64,000 nucleotides of DNA from DATJPY01 sp035506135 (GTDB lineage: Bacteria > Myxococcota_A > UBA9160 > PR03). How positions within the stretch are numbered: position 1 is the first letter of the stretch; each line of letters begins with the position of its first letter. The stretch covers positions 1 through 64,000 of the forward strand of contig DATJPY010000077.1 in the NCBI GenBank assembly GCA_035506135.1, in the 5' to 3' direction. Below are positions 1-8,397 of the stretch, one piece after another. The notes beneath the pieces were generated by a model, which made no database searches, was not told where the DNA came from, and was given only the letters and a program-made list of their open reading frames with translations. The position numbers and the translations under genes are program-made.

Positions 1-942
1 CTGGTAGGCGAACGTCCGGGTGGGGTTGCCGAGCCCGATCTGGGTGACCTGAGTCACGCGGTGGGCGCCGTCGTACTGGTACTGGACCCGCTCTCCTTCG
101 GAGTTGGTAATCGCCGTCAGATTGCCGCCCGTGTACTCGTAGCGGTAGCCCCCCCAGCCCTGGGCCACGTCGAGGCCATCGCGGGCGCTGGTGAGGTTGC
201 CGTTTGCGTCGTAGGCGAAGAGCGCCTGGCGGCCTGCCCGATCGGAGATCTGGGTCACGCGGCCCTGCCCGTCGTAGCCGATGCTGAAGACCGGATGGCA
301 GTCGCCCGCGGGCGCCAGGCACTGCGCGATGCTCGTCGTGTGCTGCCTGCCGTCGCCCTGCGCGGTCTGCGAGAAGGCCAGATAGGGCTTGAAGGAGCTG
401 GTCCAGTGGACGTAGAGCGGGTGGCCGTCGGTGGTGAAGTCGTACTCGAGCCCACCCTTGGTCCGGAGCTGATTGGTGCCCGCCTGGCCGTACTGGCCGA
501 GCTTTACCCAGATCGTTCCGGGAATCGCGGCGCCCTGGGCCAGGCCCGACACGTTGTACCACGCACCGGTCGTGTCGACGAAGTTGCCGGCCGAGTAGGA
601 GAGGTCGTCGAAGCTCCAGCTCCACTTCTGGCTGGCGGAGTTCCAGGTCGCTCCCACCGAGAACGGCCCGAGCTGCGTGTCGAGATCGAGGTCCGTACGC
701 ATGATGAGCAAGTTCCCGCCCGCGGCATTCACGCGCGCAGGGCCGGGCACCGGCAGGGCCTCGATCTCCTGGTACTCGGGGAGGCCCGCCGTCGGCGCGA
801 GCGAGGTCGGGCAGCCGGTGATCACGAGGGCGAGCATCGGCAGGAAGCCGACCACCGCGGTGTCGGCCGCGAGCGCCGCACACACAGCGCGTCCGAGCCG
901 GGTTTGCGAGAACTTGCGATTCCAGCGAAGGGCGCGGTCCAC
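1..942 (-). CDS. RHS/YD-repeat lipoprotein (partial, C-terminus outside window)
   Basis: The first 314 codons of a larger minus-strand gene; the 3' part runs off the left edge. The GTG start at 942 is preceded by a GAGGAGGAG ribosome site. The N-terminus has a basic stretch, a hydrophobic segment and a lipobox-like ITGC at about residue 43, so I infer an outer-membrane or surface lipoprotein. From about residue 210 the protein shows tyrosine/glycine-rich YD (RHS) repeats, such as FAYDANGNLT, YRYEYTGGNLTAI and VQYQYDGAHRVTQ. RHS proteins form large beta-cage shells that often enclose a variable C-terminal toxin or adhesin, but that part is not visible here. The gene diverges from the NtrC-type regulator at 1174, and a phased TTCCCG array lies between them. 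Family call is firm; role and cargo are unknown. Confidence 0.85.
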   Translation of the reverse strand, partial: MDRALRWNRKFSQTRLGRAVCAALAADTAVVGFLPMLALVITGCPTSLAPTAGLPEYQEIEALPVPGPARVNAAGGNLLIMRTDLDLDTQLGPFSVGATWNSASQKWSWSFDDLSYSAGNFVDTTGAWYNVSGLAQGAAIPGTIWVKLGQYGQAGTNQLRTKGGLEYDFTTDGHPLYVHWTSSFKPYLAFSQTAQGDGRQHTTSIAQCLAPAGDCHPVFSIGYDGQGRVTQISDRAGRQALFAYDANGNLTSARDGLDVAQGWGGYRYEYTGGNLTAITNSEGERVQYQYDGAHRVTQVTQIGLGNPTRTFAYQ

Positions 943-1084
943 GAATGCTCCTCCTCGGTCGAGGGTCGTCGACCCGGAGAGCAAGCGCGGTGCCATCGCC
1001 GCCGGGCGGCGCCGACGCACGAGCGTACGTGCCGGCGACCGCGAACGGCGAGTGGCCAGACCCGAAATGGCGAGCTGTCCATTC

Positions 1085-1120
1085 TTCCCGAGCTTTCCCG
1101 GCGATTCCCCGCGTTTCCCG
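1085..1120. promoter_or_regulatory. Four helically phased TTCCC(G/C) boxes
   Basis: TTCCCG, TTCCCG, TTCCCC and TTCCCG start at 1085, 1095, 1105 and 1115, exactly 10 bp apart, so all lie on the same DNA face. A -10-like TAACCT follows at 1145-1150, ahead of the regulator at 1174. The layout suggests cooperative binding by a regulator. A matching array lies at 2557-2592 before the second regulator. Function is inferred. Confidence 0.6.
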
Positions 1121-1144
1121 TTTACCGGTCGACGCAGCCGTGCG

Positions 1145-1150
1145 TAACCT
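1145..1150 (+). promoter_or_regulatory. Putative -10 box of the sigma54-type regulator gene
   Basis: TAACCT lies 23 nt before the TTG start at 1174. A transcript from about 1157 would carry the GAGGAA ribosome site at 1161-1166. I see no clear -35 hexamer. The phased TTCCCG boxes occupy that area, which fits an activator-dependent or repressed promoter. Confidence 0.35.
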
Positions 1151-1173
1151 CGTCGCTGGCGAGGAACGGGGCC

Positions 1174-2538
1174 TTGGGGGACACCGGGGTCGCACTGATC
1201 GACGTGGAAGAGCCTTACCTCGGAGAGATCGAGGAGGCAGTGCGCGCGCGCGGGTGGGAGCCTTTGCGCGTCCGCGGAGAGGCAGCTCCATCCCGCTCGG
1301 CGCGCATCGCCCTCGCCGTCGTCCAGGCCGCCGGTCGCGATGCGGACTGCCTGGAGCGCGTCGCGGCGCTCCGGAAGGCCCTTCCCGAGGCGCGCGTGGT
1401 CGTCATCGCCGCCGGGCTCCGTCCCGCCATCGCTTTCCAGCTCGCGGAGGCCGGAGCCTCGGATCTGGTCGATCTCCCCGCTCCCGCGGCAGCGGTGACG
1501 GCGCGTTGTATCGGGTGTGTGAGCGCGAGCCCGCGCCCGGCCGATGGCCTCGCGGAGCTGATCGGAGAGAGCGCGGCGATGAAGGCGCTGCGAACGGACG
1601 TCGCGCTCGCGGCAAGGACGAGCTCGACCGTTCTGATCACCGGTGAGACGGGGACCGGCAAGAGCCTCATCGCACGGCTCATCCACCGCGCCTCGGCGCG
1701 CAGCGGTCAACCGTGGGTGCACGTGGACTGCTCGGCCCTCGCCCCGACCGTCATCGAGAGCGAGCTCTTTGGACACGAGCGAGGCGCCTTCACCGGAGCC
1801 ACGCATCCCCGGCCAGGAAGGTTCGAGCTCGCCGGCGACGGGGACCTCCTGCTCGACGAGATCGGAGAGCTCGATCTCGCGCTCCAGGCGAAATTCCTTC
1901 GCGCTCTCGAGGATCGCGAATTCGAGCGGGTAGGGGGCGTCCGCACGCTGCGCCTGCGCGCGCGCATCATGGCGGCGACGAATCGCGATCTGGAGAGCGA
2001 CCTCGCCGCGGGACGTTTCCGCGCCGACCTCTACCACCGGCTGCGGGTCGTCCACCTCCGCGTTCCGGCGCTCCGCGATCGCGAGGCCGATCTTCCCCTC
2101 CTCGTCGAGTCGCTCGTGCGGCAGCTCGCGGATCGGCTCGGCGCGCCTGTGCCGCGCGTGGTGCCTGGCTTCCTCGACGCGCTCGAGGGATATGGCTGGC
2201 CCGGCAATGTCCGGGAGCTCGCGAACCTGCTGGAATCGGCCCTGTCGCTCTCGCGTCCGGTAGAGCTCGAGGCCGAGCACGCCGTCTGCTGGCTCGGGCA
2301 GGGCGCGCAGCGCCTGGCCCGCGGGCTCGGGCTCATGAGGACGGGCGCGACTGCATCCGGCCCCGCGTCTCCGAATCGCACGCGACCCTCGACGGCGGAG
2401 CGGGGGGAGCTGTTGCAGGCGCTGGTCGAGGCTGGAGGAAACGTTGCGCGGGTCGCGCGGCGGATGGGGATGCCGCGGAGCACGCTGCGCTACAAGATCC
2501 GGGGTTACGAGCTGGGGCGCTACATCCCACGGGACTGA
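1174..2538 (+). CDS. NtrC-family sigma54 activator with degenerate receiver
   Basis: A 454-residue enhancer-binding protein. Residues 1-115 have receiver-like alternation, but the phosphoacceptor Asp position reads Gln (context LAVVQAAGRD), so phosphorylation control looks lost. Residues about 130-360 form an intact AAA+ domain: Walker A GETGTGKS near 157, the sigma54-contacting GAFTGA near 204 and Walker B LLLDEI near 225. A Fis-type helix-turn-helix closes the protein from about 410. It should hydrolyse ATP to open sigma54 promoters. Only rare start codons are available. I chose TTG 1174 because GAGGAA lies 7 nt upstream and it opens just before the receiver-like fold. The frame stays open far upstream, but that part is antisense to the RHS gene. 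It has an array-bearing promoter and is followed by a second NtrC-like gene. Confidence 0.82.
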   Translation: MGDTGVALIDVEEPYLGEIEEAVRARGWEPLRVRGEAAPSRSARIALAVVQAAGRDADCLERVAALRKALPEARVVVIAAGLRPAIAFQLAEAGASDLVDLPAPAAAVTARCIGCVSASPRPADGLAELIGESAAMKALRTDVALAARTSSTVLITGETGTGKSLIARLIHRASARSGQPWVHVDCSALAPTVIESELFGHERGAFTGATHPRPGRFELAGDGDLLLDEIGELDLALQAKFLRALEDREFERVGGVRTLRLRARIMAATNRDLESDLAAGRFRADLYHRLRVVHLRVPALRDREADLPLLVESLVRQLADRLGAPVPRVVPGFLDALEGYGWPGNVRELANLLESALSLSRPVELEAEHAVCWLGQGAQRLARGLGLMRTGATASGPASPNRTRPSTAERGELLQALVEAGGNVARVARRMGMPRSTLRYKIRGYELGRYIPRD

Positions 2539-2556
2539 AGGCCGTGCTGGCCGGAT

Positions 2557-2592
2557 TTCCCGCTTTTTCCCGGGACTTCAGCAGCTTTTCCG
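2557..2592. promoter_or_regulatory. Second array of 10-bp-phased TTCCCG-like boxes
   Basis: TTCCCG at 2557 and 2567, a weaker TTCAGC at 2577 and TTTCCG at 2587 keep a 10-bp period. A -10-like TATCCT follows at 2607. Relative to the -10 box, the boxes sit in the same helical phase as the array at 1085. Likely bound by one or both of the neighbouring regulators (inference). Confidence 0.55.
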
Positions 2593-2606
2593 GTGTGTAG
2601 CGGTGG

Positions 2607-2612
2607 TATCCT
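2607..2612 (+). promoter_or_regulatory. Putative -10 box, leaderless transcript of second regulator
   Basis: TATCCT ends 7 nt before the ATG at 2620, so transcription would start at or within a base or two of the start codon. No Shine-Dalgarno sequence is visible in this gap, which supports a leaderless mRNA. Confidence 0.4.
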
Positions 2613-2619
2613 GCGGCCC

Positions 2620-3909
2620 ATGGAGTCGGCCGAGAGCTGCATCGCGGCTCGGAGCGCCGAGACCACCGCGTCGCCCTGCGTCCTGGTCGTCGACGCCTGC
2701 GAGCCGAATCGCGAACTCTTGAAGCGCCTTCTCGAACGCGAGGGCATCGCAGTCCACACCGCGCCCGACGGCGACGCCGGGTGGAGGCTGTTCCAGAGTC
2801 GACCGTTCGACCTCGTGGTCACCGATCTCCAGATGCCGAAGCTCGATGGCATCGGGCTCTGCCGAAGGATCCGCGCCGCGCGCTCTCCCGAGGCGCGCGC
2901 TCCGATTCTCATGATCACGGCCTTCGGAACCCTCTCCGCGGCGGCCGCAGCCGGTCGGGCGGGAGTCACCGACTGCTTCCTTCTGGATGACGAAGGCCTC
3001 GAAGAGCTCCTCTCGCGCGTCCGCTCGTTGGTGCGTGCGGAGAGGCCGCCGACGCCGTGCGAGCTTCTCGGTGCGAGCCCGGCGATCGCGGCGGCGAGGG
3101 AGCGCATCGAATCGGTCGCCGAGCTCGAGACCCCCGTTCTCATCACGGGAGAGCCGGGCACGCGACATTCGGTGGCGGGCTCGCACCTCCACGCGCGGAG
3201 CCGCCTGGCGCGAGAGCCGTTCCGCCTGATCCCGTGCTCGACCGAGCGCCGCGCGACGAGAGACTCCGAGCCGGGAACCTGGTTCCTCGAGGAGATCCAG
3301 GACCTCGCGCCGGACGACCAGCTCGCCTGGCACGAGGCGATTCTGGCCGACGAGGAAGGTCGCCCGGCGCATCGGACGCGCGTGATCGCTTCGACGACCT
3401 GGGATCTGCGGGTCCTCGCTGCCCGGAAGCAGTTCTCGCCCGAGCTGGCGCGCGACCTGTGCAACTTCGAGATCTGGCTTCCTCCTCTGCGCGAGCGGCG
3501 CGAGGACCTTCCGAAGCTGATCGAGCTCCTCCTCGAGCGCGTGTGCGAGCGGATCGGTCGTCCTCGACTGTCCCTCACGGGCCGCGCCGCCGAGCGCCTC
3601 TGCGCCTGCGCCTGGTGGGGAAACTTTCCCGAGCTCGAGGACGCGCTCCAGTCGCTGGCGGCCTTCGCGCCGGATCTCGAGATCACGGACGAGCAGGCCC
3701 AGCTCGTGCTGTCGGACTCGGATCCGATCGCGCGCGCCGCGAGAGAGCGGATGAGGAGCGAGCGCGAGCAGCTGCTGCGCGTGCTCGAAGAGTGCGGGGG
3801 AAACTTCACGCGCATGGCGGAGCGTCTGGCGGTCGACCGCGGGACGATCCGCTATCGGCTTCGGAAGTACGGCATCCTGCCGCGCGGCGTCGGGCGCCAT
3901 GGCGGCTGA
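2620..3909 (+). CDS. Atypical NtrC-like response regulator, AAA+ inactive
   Basis: A 429-residue protein with receiver, AAA+-like and Fis-type helix-turn-helix parts. The receiver (about 20-140) keeps the acceptor Asp69 in TDLQMP, but the conserved Lys near residue 120 is replaced (FLLDDEG). The central domain is degraded. The Walker A position reads GEPGTRHS near 177 instead of GxxGTGK, the GAFTGA loop is absent with the intervening segment shortened, and Walker B reads WFLEEI. It should neither hydrolyse ATP nor contact sigma54, and more likely acts as a DNA-binding modulator. The C-terminal HTH resembles that of the upstream regulator. ATG 2620 was chosen over an in-frame GTG at 2593 because the receiver begins just after it and the -10 box lies between the two. 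The 3' end overlaps the ABC ATPase gene by 11 nt, suggesting cotranscription. Confidence 0.8.
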   Translation: MESAESCIAARSAETTASPCVLVVDACEPNRELLKRLLEREGIAVHTAPDGDAGWRLFQSRPFDLVVTDLQMPKLDGIGLCRRIRAARSPEARAPILMITAFGTLSAAAAAGRAGVTDCFLLDDEGLEELLSRVRSLVRAERPPTPCELLGASPAIAAARERIESVAELETPVLITGEPGTRHSVAGSHLHARSRLAREPFRLIPCSTERRATRDSEPGTWFLEEIQDLAPDDQLAWHEAILADEEGRPAHRTRVIASTTWDLRVLAARKQFSPELARDLCNFEIWLPPLRERREDLPKLIELLLERVCERIGRPRLSLTGRAAERLCACAWWGNFPELEDALQSLAAFAPDLEITDEQAQLVLSDSDPIARAARERMRSEREQLLRVLEECGGNFTRMAERLAVDRGTIRYRLRKYGILPRGVGRHGG

Positions 3910-4642
3910 GCCGAGCGCCTCGCTCACCCCGCTCTCCGCCACGGTCGTCGCCCATCACCTGGAGAAGCACTACCAGCGCGGCCGGGCGACGGTCCGCGCT
4001 CTGGATGGCGTGGACCTCGTCATCGCAGAAGGCGAGTTCGTCGCGGTCATGGGTCCGAGCGGGAGCGGCAAGAGCACGCTGCTGCATCTCATCGGCGGGC
4101 TCGAACGGCCGAGCGCCGGAACGGTCCTGCTGGGCGACGTCGACCTGCATCGACTCTCGAGCGACGAGTCCGCGCGCTTCCGGCGGCGCCACATCGGCTT
4201 CGTCTTCCAGTTCTTCAACCTGATCCCGACCCTCAGCGCAGCCGAGAACGTTGCACTCCCGCTGCTGCTCGAGGGCAAGCGCTACGCAGACGTGCGCGAT
4301 CGGGTCATGCCGCTGCTCGAGACACTGCACCTGGCCGGGCGCGCGGAGCATGCGCCCTCGGAGCTCTCCGGCGGAGAGATGCAGCGCGTTGCGATCGCCC
4401 GGGCGCTCGTCGTCGCCCCCCGCCTCATCCTGGCGGACGAGCCGACCGGGAACCTCGACAGCGAGACGGGCTCGGGGATCCTCGCCCTCCTGCGTCGCGC
4501 CTGCGAGGAGCGGGGTGTCACGGTCGTCCTGGTGACGCACGACCTGCGCGCCGCGTCCTGCGCGGATCGCGCCGTGATCCTGCGCGATGGCCGCCTGGAG
4601 GGCCAGGCGTCGGCTCCGGCCCGCGCCCGCCCAGGCGCGTGA
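3899..4642 (+). CDS. MacB/LolD-type ABC transporter ATPase
   Basis: A 247-residue nucleotide-binding subunit of the MacB/LolD/FtsE class. These work with FtsX-type permeases by mechanotransmission to move lipoproteins, lipids or peptides toward the outer membrane. Walker A GPSGSGKST is at 52-60. A Q-loop FQFFN, the signature LSGGE (about 157), Walker B LILADEP with TGNLDS, and a switch His (VTHD) are all present. The ATG start lies inside the previous regulator gene (11-nt overlap). The permease follows after 6 nt, so the pair is an operon. A LolA-like gene nearby on the opposite strand makes lipoprotein or lipid traffic a reasonable guess. The substrate cannot be read from sequence. Confidence 0.9.
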   Translation: MAAEPSASLTPLSATVVAHHLEKHYQRGRATVRALDGVDLVIAEGEFVAVMGPSGSGKSTLLHLIGGLERPSAGTVLLGDVDLHRLSSDESARFRRRHIGFVFQFFNLIPTLSAAENVALPLLLEGKRYADVRDRVMPLLETLHLAGRAEHAPSELSGGEMQRVAIARALVVAPRLILADEPTGNLDSETGSGILALLRRACEERGVTVVLVTHDLRAASCADRAVILRDGRLEGQASAPARARPGA

Positions 4643-4648
4643 CGCTCC

Positions 4649-7210
4649 ATGAGGCCCCATCCTCGGCTTCCGCTCGCTCTCTTGCTCGCGATCCGGACGC
4701 ACCTCGGCCGGCAGCGCGCGCTCTCGCTCGTCACGATCTGCGCCATCGCAGCGAGCGTCGCGCTCGCCACGAGCCTCGAGATGAGCTCGCGCAGCGCCGA
4801 GGTCGAGCTGGAGCGCACCGCCCAGGAACTCGCCGGAGCCGCCCAGGTCGAGGTGACGGGAAGCTCGCTCGGGATCCCCGAGGATCTGCTGGATGCGGTG
4901 CGCGGCGTGCCGGGTGTGCGGCTGGCGGCGCCGTTCCTGGAGGCGAGCTTCCGCGTCGCGCGAGAGGACGCGGACGCCGCGTCGATCCATGTCGTCGGTG
5001 TCGACCTGCTGGACGATACGGGTGTTCGCTCCTATTCGGGCGAGCTGGAGGTCGCGGATCCCCTGCGCCTGATCGCGGGCCCAGACGCCGTGATCGTCGC
5101 ACGCGCGCTCGCCGACAAGCTGAAGCTCGGTCCGGGTGACACGCTTCCGGTGCGGTCGGGAGGCAAGAGCTACACGCTCACCGTCCGCGGCGTGCTGGCA
5201 CCCAAGGGGATCGCGCAGGCCTACGGCGGCCAGATCGCCATCATGGATGTCTACACGCTCCAGACGCTGCTCGGGCGGGAGGGATGGCTCGATCGCATCG
5301 ACGTCGTGCTGGAGAGCGGCGCGTCGCCCGGAGAGGTGTCCCCGGCGATCGAGCGAGCGGTTGCGGGGCGCGCGAGCGTGCGCCCGGCTGCTACGCGCGA
5401 TGCGTGGGCAGACAGCGCCCTCCTCCTGGTCCGGGTCGTCGTCCTGGCGCTCATGGTCGTCGCGATCCTGGTCGCGTCGCTGGTCTGCTACAGCGCGCTC
5501 TCGCTCTTCGTCGACCGGCGCACGCCCGAGCTGGCCCTGCTGCGCACCGCGGGCATGGAAGCGAAGCGCGTCCGTCGCCTGCTCTACCTCGACGCGGCGC
5601 TGCTCGCGCTCTTCGGCGCGGGCGTGGGCGCGCTTCTCGGGCGCTTCGTCGCGGCGGGATTGCTCGGGGGCCTGTCGTGGCTCTCGGACTTCCTCCAGGG
5701 CGTCGAGCTCTCGCACCTCGAGTTCGATGCCTCCACCACCGCAACCGCCATCGCGGTAGGTGGGATCGTCTCGTTTCTCGGGGTCTTCATACCCGCGCGG
5801 CGAGCGGCGCGGCAGCCGCCCCTCGAAGCGCTCCTCGGCTTCCCTCCCGGTGACGGGGCTCCGTCCGCTCGTGGACCTCGCGTGTGGCTCGCTCCGGCGC
5901 TGGCGCTGGTGGCGGCGCTCGCACTGCTCGTCCCCGCAATTCCCCCGCTCGCCCGCGTCGCGGCGGTCCTCGGAGCCGGTCTCGCCGGGCTCGGCGTCCT
6001 GCTGCGCTGGAGCCTGCCACAGATGCTGCGGCTCGCGCGGGGCGGACTCGACGCCGTCCTGCCGGGCCTCGGCCGCCTGGCGGGCGCCTCTCTCGCGGCG
6101 CGGCCGGGCGAGACCGCGCTGGCCGCCGTCTGCGTGGCCGGCGTCGTCGCCGGCGTGACACTCAGCCTCGCGCTCGCGCAGAGCGCAGCGCACAGCATCG
6201 ATGCATGGATGGGGGGCCTGTTCCCAGGCGGAGTCTTCGTCACGGCCGGACCGATCGCCGCGATCGAGCCCGACGAGCTCATCTCGGCGGAGACGCTGCG
6301 CATCGTGCGGGAGACCCCCGGAGTTCGAGGCGTCTTCGACCAGGTCCTGCAGAAGGTCGTCTACCGCGGCGAGCAGGTCCTGCTCTTCGCAGGAAGCACC
6401 GACGTGCTGGCCCGCTACGGCCGGCTCGCCGCCGTGCGCGGCGACCCGCAGGCGATCGCAGCCGCCGTGGCGCGCGGAGAGGTCGCCGTCTCCGACCGAT
6501 TCAGCCGCCGCTTCGGAATCGCCGAGGGCGACTCGGTGACGCTCGACACGCCGAAGGGTCCGCGGAGCTTCCGCGTCGCCGGGCTGATCCGCGACTACTC
6601 GGGTCCCGCCGGCTCGATCAACCTCGACACGAGCGTCTTCGACGCGCTCTGGCCGCGGCTCGGCTCGCGCGACCTCGTGCTCTGGACCGATGGCGATCCC
6701 GCGCCCGTGATCTCCGAGATCCGCCGACGCGTCGGGGACGCGCAGACGCTCTTCTTCGCCTACGGCGACGACCTCGCCCACTTCGCGAGCCACCTGCTCA
6801 GGCGTTTCCAGGCCATCCTGCTGAGCGTCGCCATCCTGACCGCGGTGCTCGGCGGCATCGCGATCTGGAATCTGATGCTCGGCGCGGTGAGCGCGCGTGC
6901 AAGAGAGCTCGCGCTCCTGCGCACCATCGGCGCCACCCAGCGCCAGGTGCGAACGATCACGCTGCTCGACGCGCTGTTGCTCGCCGTGTTCGGCGGCGTG
7001 GGAGGCATCGCGCTCGGCGTCTGCAGCAGCTACCCCGTCGTCTCGGAGGTGATGGCGGACGCGGTGGGCTGGTCGCTCGACTTCTCGATCGCGCCGCTGC
7101 AGATCGCCCTCCTGGTGGTGGGTCTGCTCGCCGCGGCCATGCTCGCGAGCCTCTACCCGGCGCGACTCGCGGCCCGCGTACCGATGCGGGAGGCCTCGGG
7201 CTCCGAGTGA
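4649..7210 (+). CDS. FtsX/MacB-type ABC permease
   Basis: An 853-residue inner-membrane permease with two FtsX-type modules. A first transmembrane helix at about 25-43 is followed by a large periplasmic domain. Helices follow near 255-285, 310-340 and 363-390, an extra hydrophobic pair lies near 412-452, then a second periplasmic domain and three C-terminal helices (about 721-750, 768-792, 812-840). Each module ends in an ALLRT coupling motif (LALLRTAGM and LALLRTIGA), as in long YbbP-like permeases. It pairs with the ATPase 6 nt upstream. The stop TGA overlaps a possible GTG of the next gene. The substrate is unknown. The long two-module form differs from the four-helix MacB permease. Confidence 0.88.
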   Translation: MRPHPRLPLALLLAIRTHLGRQRALSLVTICAIAASVALATSLEMSSRSAEVELERTAQELAGAAQVEVTGSSLGIPEDLLDAVRGVPGVRLAAPFLEASFRVAREDADAASIHVVGVDLLDDTGVRSYSGELEVADPLRLIAGPDAVIVARALADKLKLGPGDTLPVRSGGKSYTLTVRGVLAPKGIAQAYGGQIAIMDVYTLQTLLGREGWLDRIDVVLESGASPGEVSPAIERAVAGRASVRPAATRDAWADSALLLVRVVVLALMVVAILVASLVCYSALSLFVDRRTPELALLRTAGMEAKRVRRLLYLDAALLALFGAGVGALLGRFVAAGLLGGLSWLSDFLQGVELSHLEFDASTTATAIAVGGIVSFLGVFIPARRAARQPPLEALLGFPPGDGAPSARGPRVWLAPALALVAALALLVPAIPPLARVAAVLGAGLAGLGVLLRWSLPQMLRLARGGLDAVLPGLGRLAGASLAARPGETALAAVCVAGVVAGVTLSLALAQSAAHSIDAWMGGLFPGGVFVTAGPIAAIEPDELISAETLRIVRETPGVRGVFDQVLQKVVYRGEQVLLFAGSTDVLARYGRLAAVRGDPQAIAAAVARGEVAVSDRFSRRFGIAEGDSVTLDTPKGPRSFRVAGLIRDYSGPAGSINLDTSVFDALWPRLGSRDLVLWTDGDPAPVISEIRRRVGDAQTLFFAYGDDLAHFASHLLRRFQAILLSVAILTAVLGGIAIWNLMLGAVSARARELALLRTIGATQRQVRTITLLDALLLAVFGGVGGIALGVCSSYPVVSEVMADAVGWSLDFSIAPLQIALLVVGLLAAAMLASLYPARLAARVPMREASGSE

Positions 7211-7221
7211 AGGAGCACCTC

Positions 7222-8397
7222 GTGCCGACCGGCCTCTGGCTCGTCCCGTGGCTCGGGGCCGTGGCCCTCTGCTGGACGTCGCTCCGCGCGCGGCGCGCTG
7301 CGTCGATCCCGGAGCCCGGGCCCGGACGAGGCTGTGCTTCGACCACGGTCGTCGTGCCGGTGCGCAACGAGGCGCCGCGCATCCGCGGCCTCCTCGAATC
7401 GCTGCTCGCCCAGGACCACCCGGGCTTCGAGGTGCTCGTCGTGGACGACGGATCGACGGACGGCACGCTCGACGCCGCTCGAGCCGCCACGGCCGGTGAT
7501 CCCCGCGTCCGCTTCCTCCGGCTCGAGCGCCGACCTCCCGGCTGGCAGGGGAAGCTCTACGCGCTCTCGGCCGGGGCACGGGACGCGCGCGGCGAATGGC
7601 TGATCTTCGTGGACGCCGACAAACGCCTCACCCGCAGCACGTTCTTGCGCGCGCTGATCGCAGAGTGCGAGCAGCGCGGTGTCGCTGCGGCCTCCGCGCT
7701 CGGCCCCTATCTCGGAGACCGCTGGTGGCACCGATGGTGGTACCGGCCGATCGTCGACAACCCGGCGCTGGTCGGAGGTGCGTTCCTCGTTCAACGCCTG
7801 CGACCTCGCGCGACCTGGCTGATCGGGACGCTCGCGATGCGCCGCGAGACCTACGAGGCGATCGGCGGCGCGCACGCCGCCGCGCTCTACGGCGGTGGCG
7901 CCTTCGACGACTGGGGCTGGACCCGCCTCTTCGAGATGCGGCGCGCGCGCACCGCGTTGCTCTTCGACGACGGCCTTCACGACGTGTCGAACTGGGAAGC
8001 GTTCCCCGAGGCGTGGAACGGCATGAGTCGATGGGTGGCAGCGTTCCTCGTGTGCCGGCGCGGCGCCTTGCCCGCTCTCGCACTCGGGACGGCGGCCGTG
8101 CTCGCGACCGGTCTCGCGACGGGTCGCGTGATCGCCGATCTCGCCTCGCTGCGTCTCCCGCCGTTGCCGTACGCCGCGCTGGCGGCCGTACCGCCCACCT
8201 TCGGAATCGCCTACTGCCGCACGCACGGCTACCGGCTGGCATGGGCGGTGCTCGCCGCGCCGATCGCGGTCGGGATGACCGCCGCGGTCGCCGGAGGGAT
8301 CACGGCCCGCCTCCGAAACCGCGTCCGCTGGCGCGATCTCGAGATCGCCGTGGTGGCGGAGCCGCCCTCCCAGGCGCTCAATGCCCCACGCCCTTGA
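7222..8397 (+). CDS. Membrane-anchored family 2 glycosyltransferase
   Basis: A GT-A fold glycosyltransferase of about 391 residues. The N-terminus is a hydrophobic helix. The catalytic domain shows VVPVRNEA, VDDGSTDGT, a GWQGK motif and the metal-binding DAD (FVDADKR). The C-terminal third has several hydrophobic helices. GWxGK is typical of the membrane GT2 group that includes HpnB and carotenoid glycosyltransferases, so a lipid-linked acceptor is plausible. I chose GTG 7222 because AAGGAG lies 6 nt upstream; GTG 7207 overlapping the permease stop is the alternative. It follows the ABC exporter closely. Its 3' end overlaps the convergent LolA-like gene by 20 nt. Confidence 0.8.
   Translation: MPTGLWLVPWLGAVALCWTSLRARRAASIPEPGPGRGCASTTVVVPVRNEAPRIRGLLESLLAQDHPGFEVLVVDDGSTDGTLDAARAATAGDPRVRFLRLERRPPGWQGKLYALSAGARDARGEWLIFVDADKRLTRSTFLRALIAECEQRGVAAASALGPYLGDRWWHRWWYRPIVDNPALVGGAFLVQRLRPRATWLIGTLAMRRETYEAIGGAHAAALYGGGAFDDWGWTRLFEMRRARTALLFDDGLHDVSNWEAFPEAWNGMSRWVAAFLVCRRGALPALALGTAAVLATGLATGRVIADLASLRLPPLPYAALAAVPPTFGIAYCRTHGYRLAWAVLAAPIAVGMTAAVAGGITARLRNRVRWRDLEIAVVAEPPSQALNAPRP

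Noticed and set aside
61..1173. Upstream extension of the first NtrC-type gene's open frame
   Set aside because: It is antisense to the RHS-repeat lipoprotein, whose YD repeats and signal sequence are clear; the sequence lacks domain features.
3806..7579. A 1257-codon minus-strand open frame
   Set aside because: Antisense to the ABC exporter and glycosyltransferase; low-complexity Arg/Asp/Glu composition typical of GC-rich shadow frames.
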